Positions 23,101 through 35,100 of a stretch of 64,000 bases of DNA are shown in pieces (positions within the stretch are counted from its first letter, which is position 1; every line of letters begins with the position of its first letter). Where the stretch lies: the NCBI RefSeq assembly GCF_028583425.1, contig NC_072802.1, positions 12,595,926 to 12,659,925 of the forward strand. Direction: 5' to 3'. Origin of the DNA: Eublepharis macularius (taxonomy: Eukaryota; Chordata; Lepidosauria; Squamata; Eublepharidae). The notes beneath the pieces are model-generated. The model was not told the DNA's origin. It worked only from the letters and a program-made list of their open reading frames with translations, and did not search any database. A program made the translations under genes and the position numbers.

Positions 23101-26100
23101 GCTCCTTTTCGGCCATTTTCATCCCCTTTTTGCCATTTTGGGCTTCATTTCAACCCTGAATGGCCAGGATTGGGTCCAAAACAGCCAGGATAGGTGATGT
23201 CAGGGGTGTGGCATATGCAAATCAGCTATGCTAATGACACGCTCCCGGTGATGTCAAGGGGCATGGCATATGCTAATGAGTTATGCTTCCTCCAGCTCTT
23301 TTTTTACAAAATGACCCCTGTTCAAAACATTATAGTATTGAACAATTATACCCCCAAAATGTGCTTTCCTGAAGAGTTCTATTATATATTGAGATTAACA
23401 GCTCTTTATTATAGCAAATATCTTTATTGGGAGCTTGCAGCAGAGTGATTGGACTATAAGGCAACAGTTATGATTGGCCGTTACTGGCACAAAGGATTAA
23501 TAGTCTTGTAGGCCTCAGGAGCCTTCGTTCCTACTCAAGCAATACATAAGTTCTACTTGCAAAATAAAAATATTTTTAAAATGGTGAATAGAATTCTTCA
23601 GGAGACCCTCAAAATGGACATAGGGCTATGTGCTGCGGTCTAGTACCTACCGTACCAGGGTCACGCTGTCAGCTGTAGTGGGGTGAAAGACTGAAGAGCC
23701 AGAGAGGGTCTGAAATATCTAAAAGCCTAGGGGCCCGGCCATGGGTTAATATAGCCCTGTCTCCGCTGTTGAAACTTGCTAGGTGATTTTGGGTCAGTCA
23801 CACACTCTCAGCCTAACCTACCTCACAGGGTTGTTGTGAGGATTAGAGATGGGCACAAACAGCAATACGAACAAAACCCCCCCACAAACAGCCCTATCTG
23901 CTGTTCGCGAACAAGCTGTTCATGAGGACCCATTCTAAACGAACGTTGCAATCCTCGTTGGTTGCTGTTCATCTTGCTGTTTGTCAAGCCAGACAATCTG
24001 GCACCTGCAATCAATTTCCTTGGCAACATAGGCAGGGATTGTCTGAACTCTGTCTGAACTCCTGCTGCTGCCCTGGAAACCCCAATCTAAGCCCAATTTA
24101 GCTTGATAGGCAGATCTTCCTTTCAAGTGTGGAGCTCCAAATTTGTTACAATGGAGCAAAGAGCAGGGGGGAGGGGGCTCCCAGCTCTGGATTAGTTTGC
24201 AGACAGTGGAGAGGGAGAGAGTTGCTGTTGGCATTTTGATTGAGAGAGTGCATTGGAGCTTGAATTTTCTTTGTGTGTGGTGGGATAGGGATCTACCTCT
24301 TCAAGTTCCAGGGCTGCCGCCAGGCTCTGACCCAAGCTATTATTTATTCTTGGTACCTTTCCTGCTGCCTGCTCAGTTCAGGTTTCTGGGAGTGGTACAG
24401 TAGGGATCTTGACTTGGATGATGGCTGGAGGAGAGCCTGCTGGCCCCCACGAACAGCCAACTACGAACATGTTCGTGAACAGGGCCATGTTCGTGGTTGT
24501 TCGTGAGTCCCTGTTCATGGATGGCAACGAACAACGAACATCATGTTTGGGTTTTTTTCTGTTCGTGCCCATCTCTAGTGAGGATAAAATGAAAGATAGG
24601 AGAATGATGTAAGGCACTTTGTGTTCCCATTGGGGAGAAAAGAGTTCTAATGTGACTGTATGTCATCAGAGTGAAGCAAAGTTTCCACTGGGATAAAAAT
24701 ATGCACTTCAGTCTTTAACAAAGACTTTCCATCTTCTACCTTCCTCTTTGATCTCTCAAAGCGTTTGGCTGGATAAAGCCATGTTCTGCCATGTGGGTCA
24801 GCCCATCTGGCTCCAAGCACCATTTTCAGCTTCTGACCCAGACTATACGAAGGCTCCAGGAACATTTATGATTAGTTACACATTTATGCTCAGGCTCCTG
24901 TGAATTTATAGTTTTCGAGCATGTATCAGGTTCAAACGGCTTTTTCACTTTCTCTCTCTCCCTCTCCAGTCTTTTCTTTACTAGTACAGTATGGGAATAT
25001 CTAAAAAGACAGGAAAATCAAAAGTGGGAAAACAGGACTTTTAAAAAAAATTGCATATACATTAGATCATTATATAACTCGTGGCTGTATCTTGAGGCTT
25101 CCAAACCATTGACAAGACATTATTTTGCACAGAAGCACAAAACAAAAATGTCCTAATATTCTTGTGTACTGCAGTTCTTACTGCAGGAAGCAAGTTCGAT
25201 TAGTGAAAGATAATGTGGGGCGGGATGATAGAACGGTACACCATTGCCTTCCTGATCCAAATCAGAGCCCCTCTCTGCCCGTAACTTTTTAAAGTTGCAT
25301 AAGCCAATCACAAATCGTTAGGAACATGGGTGGTTTGGGTGTGATTTTTGTTGTTGTTTAGAAGTTAAGGAGAAGAACAGCCACCAAGGGCTAGGCAGGC
25401 AAGCATGAAATTGCCCCAGTGAGATCAGAGGTTCTTTCCCCTTTCTATAATAGTAAAAAGTCCAGTAGCACCTTTAAGACTAACCAACTTTATTGAGGCA
25501 TAAGCTTTTGAGAACCACAGCTCTCTTCATCAGACGCATGGAGGGTATGAAGAAACTGGCAGCCAGATTCTTCATATCCTCCATGCATCTGACAAAGAGC
25601 TGTGGTTCTCAAAAGCTTATGCCTCAATAAAGTTGGTAAGTCTTAAAGGTGCTACTGGACTTTTTACTATTTTGCAACTACAGACTAACACGGCTAACTC
25701 CTCTGGATCTATTCTCTTTCTATATAAGCAATCGCAATAAAAGGTGTAGTTACTATTTACATTTGTGGGACTTATTTTCTTGCCCTCATCCCCAGTTATA
25801 CAGGTCCCTCCCTTTCTTGTTCTCCTTTGGCTGTTTCCTCTTGTGTCAGAATTTGGATGCTAGTGCTCTGTGCAGGACCATCGTATGCCTAATGTCTTGG
25901 ATTCAGTCTGCTGTACCTCCAGTCCAAAGGATTTTCCTCTAGCTGGACTCTGGTGAGCCACTGTATAATACAGTGTACAACAAAATAGAGCAACACGGTA
26001 ATGTAATTGTCACAACAGAGAATCTCCCGTGTGGTATTATGTCTTCACAATTGTTTTAATAAAGGATATATTAATTGAGTACTGTTTCACAAATTTGTTT

Positions 26101-29100
26101 ATACAGAGTAAGGGATGTAATAAACAATTTGTATATTCTTTTGTTTCTCTTGACACAACCATATACTACACCATATATTGCAACCTCCCTAGACCTCAAT
26201 TATACAGGCATCTTATGCGTTCTAAAAACAATTCATTAAAGTGTCCCGTGCTCAAAGTGCTATCATGGATGTTATTAAAGTGCAATTGCTTTTGGCATCT
26301 TATGACACTATTTCTCATATAGAACTCGATTTGCCTTGCATACAGGTACAATACAGGTACAGTATAAGGGTAATTCCAGACACTGTGAATGTCACAGATC
26401 AAAAGGACCTATAATCATAGGTTCACGTAGTTGGTTCTGTGACTGCATTCTCTAACGGACGGTCCAGATCCTTGTAAGGTCCGTTTCCAAGCTTCTTTCT
26501 CAAAGAGCACAGATGTCAAAGATTCATCATAGTTAACCTTCCATATCCCTCTTTGATTTGTCAATTACTTCCATTTGTGTCCCATTGACTAACAGCTGTA
26601 TTATCTACAGAAAGCCATCCACGCCCTAATCAGGGCAAATAATCTGATTTGGTGAAAGGCAGCTTCATGCCTTGATTATAAGAGGACAGGGATGTGCCTT
26701 TTGGGTTCCTATTACATGGCCAAGCATCTTGTACGTGGAAGGAGCCACGTTGTTAATCATAGGAACAACTGTCCATTGCACAAACTGGCCTTTTTCAGAC
26801 ACTTTAAAACATTTCTTGCCCAAAGTGGCCAGTGTCTGCAGACAAGGCCTCCATGACAACAAGCTTATTTCCAGATGTGTTCCCCCCACCCAAAAAAATT
26901 AATTTTGTCAAATACCATGTCGGTGTTTGGTGTTGCAAGGTGTTGGAGCCCTGACTCTAAAAGCATCAACTCCCCATACTGTTTACAAGCCATTCAGAAG
27001 TTATCTGTACAGTCCCATACATTATAATCTAACATTAGACAGATACATGGAGGAAGAGAGGTCCATCAATGGTTCTCTGCCCTAATGGCAAAAAGAACCT
27101 CCATGTGCAGAGGCAGTCTATCTCCAAGGAAGCCTTTCACCTCTTCCCCTCTGCTTGTGGGTCTTCTGTTGAATCAGGTTGGTGCAGAAATTAGCCATTG
27201 TAGGGCTCTTCTTAGGTCACCATGCTCTAAAAATGGAGCTGGACAAAATGTCTTTCAAATGTCTCATTCATGCTTTTGTTGAGCAATTTCTACTGCCACC
27301 ATAAAAAGAAGTACGCAGGAAATTAAGTGGCACGCATGTACCCACAAAGACAAAAGCGGTGCAGGGTGAACTGTCTTTTGCTCAAGAAAGCTGAAAAAAC
27401 TTGATCATCAGAAATGAAAGTGTACTATTCACTTGATATAGTTGGCTGGCCATTCACTGATGTACTGGTTTAATACTGCTGAGCGGTGGGTGATCTTGTG
27501 CGTGCTACTGGCTGGCTGTGTAAAAGGACAAGACCCTAAATTGGCTTGGCGTTCATCAGCTTAGCACAGCCCTTGAAGTTTCTTTCAAAAGGGACGGGGG
27601 TAGGGTAATGTGTTTGACACCTGGGTCTTAAGGCAGCACATCTGGATTCAGTTAGCGTTCTCATAGGCAGTTGTTTGACACTGGATTTCTTCCCAACCTC
27701 TTTTCACCCGTTTTAATTGTTGGTAAAAAAGTTACCCATTTAGAAAAGGAATCCTGACTCGCCCCCTTCCAAATCACTTTGTATTTTATTTAACTATTAC
27801 ATTACAATATGCTTAAAGGTAGGACGTCTGGATTTGGCATTCTTGGATTTATCTACATATGATTCTAGAGTTTCTTCAAAGCCCATTTAAACCCTTGGAA
27901 AGTTTCCCAATGACTCTGAAAACAGCACTGGGTGTTATATAACTTATTGTCCACCGTTCTGAAGCATACACACAGGCACACACACCCAATATTTTAGTTC
28001 TAAAGAAGTTTGTGATCCTGGTTTTTAACAGAATTTCTTGTTTCACTGTTCAAAATATTGCTTTTTAAACTTTCTCTCCTTTAGGAATAAAATAGACAAA
28101 TAACTAACTTGAGGCTGTTCCTGTATTGCAGGAATCCCAGAGTAGCCTGTTGATGGTTTGATGCTGATTGTTGGTTCTGTCAGGTTTGCAACAGTGTCCT
28201 TCCTTGTTTCCGTTTGGTTCAGTTCAGTTTTTTGATATTGGTTGTTTCATAATGCTGTGGTTTGTGGTTGGTTCTGTTGTGTTTGCATTGGCCCTGGGTT
28301 CTGCCTGCCTGCCTGAGTTCTTTGAGTGACACTGGTTCTGTTGTGCTTGCAACAGTGTTCTTCCTTGTTTCAGTTTGAGTCTGCTGAGATTCTCTTAGTT
28401 GATATTGGTCTGGTGGGATTCTCTGTTTTGATATTGTTTGAGTGGGATTCCCTGGTGTGATATTGGTTTCCCTTGCTCTGATTCTGGTGGGATCTTCTGG
28501 CATGACATCAGTTCTGTTGAAATCTCTGGTTTGACATTGTTCTGATAGGATTCTCTGGTTTGAAATTGTTCTGGTAGCATTCTCTGGTGTGATGTTGGTC
28601 CCCTTACTTCAGTTTGCTTTTGGTGGGATTCCTTTGCTTCATTTTGGTTCTGTTGGGCTTTGTTGGTTCAGCTTGTATTAGAACTTGCATTGGGAAGTTG
28701 CCTTTAGCCAGGGGCTGCCCCATCCCTTAAGATTTCTTTGCATGCAAAGCCTTGGAAATGTTTTCCCTGTAGGAAACAATAGGGAGTGATTGGGAGCACG
28801 TTGTTCAGGGGTCCATAGAATTGGAACCTTTGGTCTAATCTTCTTGAAACTTGTGGTGGTGGTGGGGGGAGGTCTTTATTAGATAGGCAAGACAAGGTTC
28901 ATTGAAAATGTGGTGATGTTTGCTTGAAAAAATGCCCCCCCCCCCCCGGAGAGTTTTCCTATAGAGAATAATGGCCAAATATATTTGGTAGTCTCAGTTT
29001 AAATTGAACTCAAATTGAGAATCTGATTCAGATCTCAGGAATCCTACTATATAAAAGGCTAAGCATATTCAAGACAACTCACTTGCTACACTGGTGTACC

Positions 29101-32100
29101 TCCAGAGGGCGCTACTGGGAAGGGAAGCCCAGATGAGGCAGCCAGATCTCCAGAGAGCGCACCACGGTAGAAAGCCCAGGCCAGAATCAGGAGCGAAGCA
29201 GGTGGCAATGCCTTCCCACTGCCTTCACCCAGCTGGAATCAGGAGCAAAGCAGGTGGCAATGCCCATCCTCTGCCTTCACCCAGCTGGGATCAGGAGCAG
29301 AAAGGGATCAATGCCCACCCCCACCTTCACCCAGTTGGGATCAGGAGTAAAGAAGGTGGCAATGCTCTCTCTCCGCCTTCACCCAGCTGGGATCAGGAAT
29401 GGAGTAGGTGGCAATGCCCACTCCCCCACTTTCCCCCAGTTGGGATGAGGTGCAAAGCAAGTGCCAATGCTCACCCACCCGCTTTCACCCAGCTGGGATC
29501 AGGAGCATAGCAGGTGGCAATGCCCATCACCCGCCTTCACCCAGCTGGGATCAGGTGCGAAATAGGAGGTGATGCCCGCTCCCCAATTCAACTAGCCTGG
29601 ATCAGGAGTGGAGCATGTGGCATTCCTGCTCCCCCTTCAAACCACCAGAATCAGAAGCAGAGCAAACAGCAATGCTCCCCCTTCACGTGGCTAGGAGCAG
29701 ATGTGGAGCAAGTGGCAGTGCCCATCCCCCACCTTCACCCTGCTGGACTCAGGCGCGGAGCAGTAGGGAATGCCTCCACTCCCCTTCACCAAGTGGGATT
29801 AGGAGTGGAGTATAAGGTAATTTCCATCTCCCCCTCACCGATCTGGAATCAGATGTGGAGCATGAGGCAATGCCTACCCCCCTTCACTCGGCTGGAATCA
29901 GTCATGGAGGAGGAGGAGGCAATGCCCATTTGCCCACCCTCCCCTTTCTAGAGCCCGTTGTATTTTTTCTCACAATGGGCTTTGTTACTAGTACTGAATA
30001 TTTATGGTATTTTCAAATACCAGATCTAAATTCAGCTGAATGTTTTTCTCTGCACGCCTCTAGAGTATACTTATCAACTTATCTAGTACCATTTCAAGGG
30101 TTTAAAACTGCAACTCTGTCGATAGGTCATCTCTGACCTATCACATTTTTATTCTCTCCTTTCTCCAAAGAGCTCAGTATGGTGTACCTGGTTGTTTCAT
30201 CCTCCCTTTTATCCACATAGTAGCCCAGTGAGGTAGATTGAACAGAGGAATAGTTGCAACCCGAAGTCATCAAGTGAGCTTCATGACAAAGTAGAATTTG
30301 AACCCAGGCATTGCACTCCTAGTCCAATCACAACACTGGACCGATTCAGGCTTATGACTGGCTTTCATGGACTGAAGCTCACTTTATCATCAGCATAAAG
30401 TATTACCACAGCTTATACACACACATGGGGGTACGGGGGGGGGATGTTAATAATAATAACAACAGTAACAACAACAACAATAGTATGCTTATATAATCTT
30501 CTGGACATATTAGTGCCACAATAACAGCAGTGAACAAAGTCAGTATTATCATTATCAGCCCAAGACACCTGGGGAGCTGGGGCTGAGAGGAGTGGCTTAC
30601 TCAAAGCCTCCTGCTGAGCTCATGACTGTAGTGGGATTCGAATCAACAGAGTGCTGATTCACAGCCCAACCATTTAACAACTATGAGTCTCTTCCCAAGA
30701 CATCTTACACAGGGATGCTCAAGTGCAGGGAGATGCAACGTTAGCCAGGAAGCATTGTTTTAAAAGACAGCCATCGGAGATCGCTCCTCCAAGGGTTTGT
30801 TAATTTCATCTTTGTCTCCCAGAAGGCTCTGTCAATTTCACCTTTCCAGTCTAAAACTATGTGGGATTGCAGCCAGAGGGCAATGAGGAATGGAAATGGG
30901 CTGGAACTGCCTTCCAGCGCCAGGCTTGGACCTAGAGAGGTTATAATGGACAGAAGTTTCCCTTCTGGTATTTCACAGCCCCTTCACACAGCTCCAGTGT
31001 ATAGCAAAGCCTTTGCCCTGCCACCAGCTCTGTCTCTTTAAACTACCCTTCCCTCCTACCATTGCATCTCCTGACATTTGAGTATCCTTGTGTAAGAGGT
31101 CTTGTGTAGAGAATCTCTCAGTTGCACATTCATGTCAGTGATGAAGTGGACTTCAGTCCATGAAATCTTATGCCACAATAAATCTTGTTATTTTTTGAAG
31201 GTGCCACAAGACTCTTTCATGGTTATTTTGGGTTAATATGACTATCCCTTTGGAAGTCCTCATAGTATGCAGAGCTTGAGTTGTCCAATTTTTTATTAGA
31301 TCTAAAGACAAGTACATCATTCAAAGGCTAACTATCTTCAGTTCTGCCCTTTGATCATCTTTGTAGCTTTCAAGTTAATTCTTCAGATTTATTTATTCAA
31401 AACCTTTCTATCTTATCTCCATAGACTCAAGGCAGCTCAATTCCCTTCTTTAGAAACAGAACCCAGAATTAAGAGCTGTACCATGTGAAAGATATTTCAG
31501 ATTCTTGACTAGTGGTTCCTGAGCTCTGAGTGTTTATCAAGGATGCTGCCAGCCTCGGCTCTGTGGCTCTTCCCTGGCTCAGAGGGCAAAACACACAGAC
31601 ACTCTTGGCTGGGTTCCTTGTTCGACAGAACTTTAACAAATAAGCTGCCACCAGTCCCATCTGACTGACCCCAGGCTATGAAGTAAAGGGGCAAGACTCC
31701 AAGCCTGTAGAGGTACTAAAACAGAAAGTCTGCTTTGCAAGGGTTGACTTACGAGTTTCCCAAAACAGAATTTTACCTTGGTAGGTGGTCAAGGGTAGAC
31801 ATGGGCACGAACCGCATTACAAACCAAAAAACGCCACAAACCGCTTGATCGTCTGTTCGTGATCTGGCGGTTTGTGAGGGTCCATGGTCAATGAACCAGC
31901 ATTCGTTGGAAGCCCGGTTCATTGCGTTCACCCGCGGTTCATGAAGCCAGACAGTCAGGCACCATCAATCAATCCCCTTGGAAACAGAACTGGGGGGATG
32001 CCTGAACTCTGTCTGCACTCCTTCTGTCGCCCTGGAAACCCGAATCGAATCCCAGCTTACCTTGATCAGCAGGTCTTCCTTCCAACCATGAAGCTGCAAA

Positions 32101-35100
32101 TTAGTTAAAATTGGTTACATGGTAGAAGACACCCAGGGGGAGGCAGGGGGAAGGGGGGGGGGGTGTTCTGTAGCCATGGGCACTCCAATCTCATCCCTGC
32201 AAACCCTGATAGGCAGTTCTGATGGCCAACCCCTTGTACACTGGGCTAACGTCAACTGGTGGCTCTAATTGTATCGAGTGGGAGTTTCCTGGGGCCCTCA
32301 GATTGGAGGGTATAACTCTAAGATTCCTATTGCAATCTTGACTAAACTTGGTTGCTGGCTGGAGGAGAGCCTGCTAAACACTTCCTGTGAATATGGGCTC
32401 TCTAAGTTCAACAGGGGCCGTTCCAACACCCACGAACCACGAACCGGTTCGGTAACAGGAAATATTCGTTACAGTTCATTTGTTTGGGTTCGGTGGCAGC
32501 ACTGAACCATGAACCACAGGTTCATTAATTTTTTTGGGTTCATGCCCATGTCTAGTCAAGGGTCAGGCATAGGATGTTGCCGGTCTTTTGAGGTTTCAGA
32601 GTCAAGGACTACACAAGATAAAAATACGATTAATTTATTTAAGGTGCAAAAGATATACAAAATTAGACAAGACAGATTGTGAGGATTAAAATAAAACCTA
32701 CAGCAAGTAGCACTAACTATACATACCATGGTAATCCAACAGAAGTTAGGCAGTAACAAAGTCTCTTTTCAGAAGCACACAGGATTTCAGTGGTTCAGCA
32801 TAACAAGACACAAAGATGGTTGCAGCAGAGCGTCCATCCTACAGAACAGAGACAGAACTGGAGCAATAGCTGGGTCACTGCATTTCTGGCTATGACCCAA
32901 CTAAAGCCCAAAAGTCTCAGGTTGAATCGTTAATTTATGGTTCTTGGAGTCTCAAATGATCCAGGCCTGTTGACCAATCAGGAGTCCAAGAACTGATGTC
33001 ACCATTGCTAGGCGGGTATGTGCAAAAGGAGGAGCAAGGCCAGTCTGCGGTGTGGTGCCGCCCCCCCCCCGCAGGTGTGGAATGGTCTGGTCAGACAAGA
33101 ATGTTAATTGGCAGGAAGGGTAGCGTGGAAGCTCCCACCTCGCTAACACGCTAGCTCACTATCTTATCTCACAAGGTCACTGTGTACCAAAAGCTCTCTC
33201 TTCCAAGCTCTGCAAGTTTCTCAGAAAGATTTTTTCAGAAGGGCCTAAAAGCCTGAACCAAAGTTTTACCAACATGGCTACAGGTTTTAAATGCAAAAAA
33301 CAGGCATTTTCTTGACAGTGTTAAACGAGCTTCTTTTGCAAGCTCTTTTCATTGTTCCCTGTTCACCAGCGATCGGAGACTTGTGCAAATGTTTTGTTCC
33401 TGTTCTGCATTCTGAAGAGATTTTGGCAAGGCCTTCATCCAAATGTTTAGCGTGGGTCACTACAGCTGCTTTTTTTCTGGGCCTCATATCAAGGAAACCA
33501 GGAGATAAGTCATCACTGGGATGCGGGAGTATGGCAGTACCTTCCCCACGGAATGGTTCAAGTCCCATGGGAGCTCCTGCGGGGCGGAGCCTCCAAAGGG
33601 CCTGGCCCAACAGCAGCCAGGCCCTGCCTAAGACAAAGGGAAATTGGCCAAGGAGGACAAGCTGGCTCTGGCTCCTCCGGTTGCAAGGAGCGTGGTGAGG
33701 GAGAGAGATGGAGAACAAGGGTGAAGGAAACCCCCTTTTCCTCTCCGCCTGAGGCCTGTGGAAGGGTACGCAGTGCCCCCTGCTGGCAAGGATCTGCCAG
33801 ACTAGGGCAGGACTTCTACAGCCTTCATCCTCCGCTTGCTTTCACGATTCTGTTTTAAAGATGGGAAAGGCATGCTTTTAAAGGACACGTCTTTCCTCAT
33901 TTAAAAAGTTGACCAGCGGAGGTGTTTCAGCTAGTGAGACTGAGGGTCCCACCACATGAGACAAAATACACTCGAATTACATGGGTAATTTGAGTGTATT
34001 TTGAAATTAGAGTATATTTGAATATAATTTGAGTGTCATTCGAGTGTATTCTGTCTCGTGTGGTTTGACCCTCTGTGACAGTGGAAGCGTTAGACTCTTT
34101 CTTTCCTGCAAGGCTCAGAGGTGAATTGAGTCTGCACAAGCCACAGTTTGCAATGTATGGATGAACCGAGACTCCAGGAAAACAGAATCGTAACTGCCTG
34201 CCTCTGTTTTGGAAATGGTGACGTCAGAAATGGCGTGAAAAGGCCACCAGCGTTCAGTGAGTGGGGCACTATTTTTAAGACACGGGGGAATGGCTGTGGT
34301 CCCATCTCATCTGTTTGAGCTTCCTGAAACGCACCACTTGCTGAGCCCTTTGAAAAGTGCAGTTGGAGAGTTCTGGAGTACAAGCAAGCTCTGCTCGCAC
34401 ATACATCCCACACACACACCCCTTCAACAGCATAGAGCAGGACTTCTCGTGGGAAAACGTTTTTTGGCAGAAATGTCTGGACCTGCTTCTATAGAATAGG
34501 AAGCTTCCTTATACTGTCAGACCATCAATCCAACCCAATTTTCTGTCTACTTGACCTAATGGTGAGTCTCCAGGACAACAGGAAACCACCTGTCCCAGCC
34601 CTGCCCCCTGAACGGAAGTTAAGGTGTTCTGTTTACAAAGCACATCCTCAGTCACTGAGCTGTGCCCTTTCACACATGACCTGAGCATCTTTGAAAAGCA
34701 AAGTGACAGTTGACACCAGCACTGTATCTTGGGTCGCCAGCACCCACGGCAACTCTTGTCAGGTGGCGCCTCTGCCACCACACGTGCATGTGCACGAAGC
34801 ACACGTGCGTGCTCCCAGGACTGTACGATGATGTCACTTCCAGGAAGTGACATCATCGTGCAGGGTGTGGCCACCCCCAAGAGTGCTCCCATGATTCGGG
34901 CTGTGGTTCCCCTGTCAGAGAGGTGGGCGGTGCGGGCGGGCTCCCAGCCGTCCCACACAGCCACCCGTGCTGCTGCCACCAGCTCCATGTACTCCCAGCC
35001 AGCAGCCATGCTTGGTGCCCTCTCTTTGGCAGCACCCAGGGCAAGCAACCCCCTGCCCCCTAAAATATGGCCCTGGTTGAAACATGTCATTTAACAGATT

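Larger units (their letters stand above)
22583..24660 (+). repeat. Sauria-type SINE broken by two independent DNA-element insertions
   Basis: The SINE starts AGTGTGGTGTAGTGGTATAG and has a box B-like GTTTGAATCCC. It is cut at 22655, resumes at 23760 (GAAACTTGCTAGGTGATTTT, CACAGGGTTGTTGTGAGGAT), is cut again at 23844, and ends 24578-24660 (GATAAAATGAAAGATAGGAG, CATTGGGGAGAAAAG). Removing the two inserts gives one ordinary SINE. Confidence 0.85.
30346..31215. ncRNA. Third inverted hammerhead pair, now split by two later insertions
   Basis: On the minus strand (30363-30402) the motif has an intact CTGATGA and an intact GAAA, with a stem II that retains most pairs. On the plus strand (31136-31180) GTGATGA replaces CTGATGA, stem II GTGGAC and GTCCAT is good, and GAAA is intact (31162-31165). 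Between them lie a reverse SINE (30432-30695) and the inverted-repeat element (30698-31114). The right arm continues CCACAATAAATCTTG and GGTGCCACAAGACTC, the usual tail. The arms face each other as in the other two pairs. Confidence 0.65.

Noticed and set aside
29175..29945. CRISPR-like array
   Set aside because: The units are contiguous 52-bp tandem copies without distinct spacers, and the genome is a vertebrate.
29094..29951. Repeat-coded proteins (LHPAGIRS units)
   Set aside because: Translation of the Helitron minisatellite; the two frames change at repeat boundaries and neither has a start context or homologue.
33550..33800. GC-rich patch as an exon or element
   Set aside because: No splice-supported frame, no terminal repeats and no match to CHRDL1.
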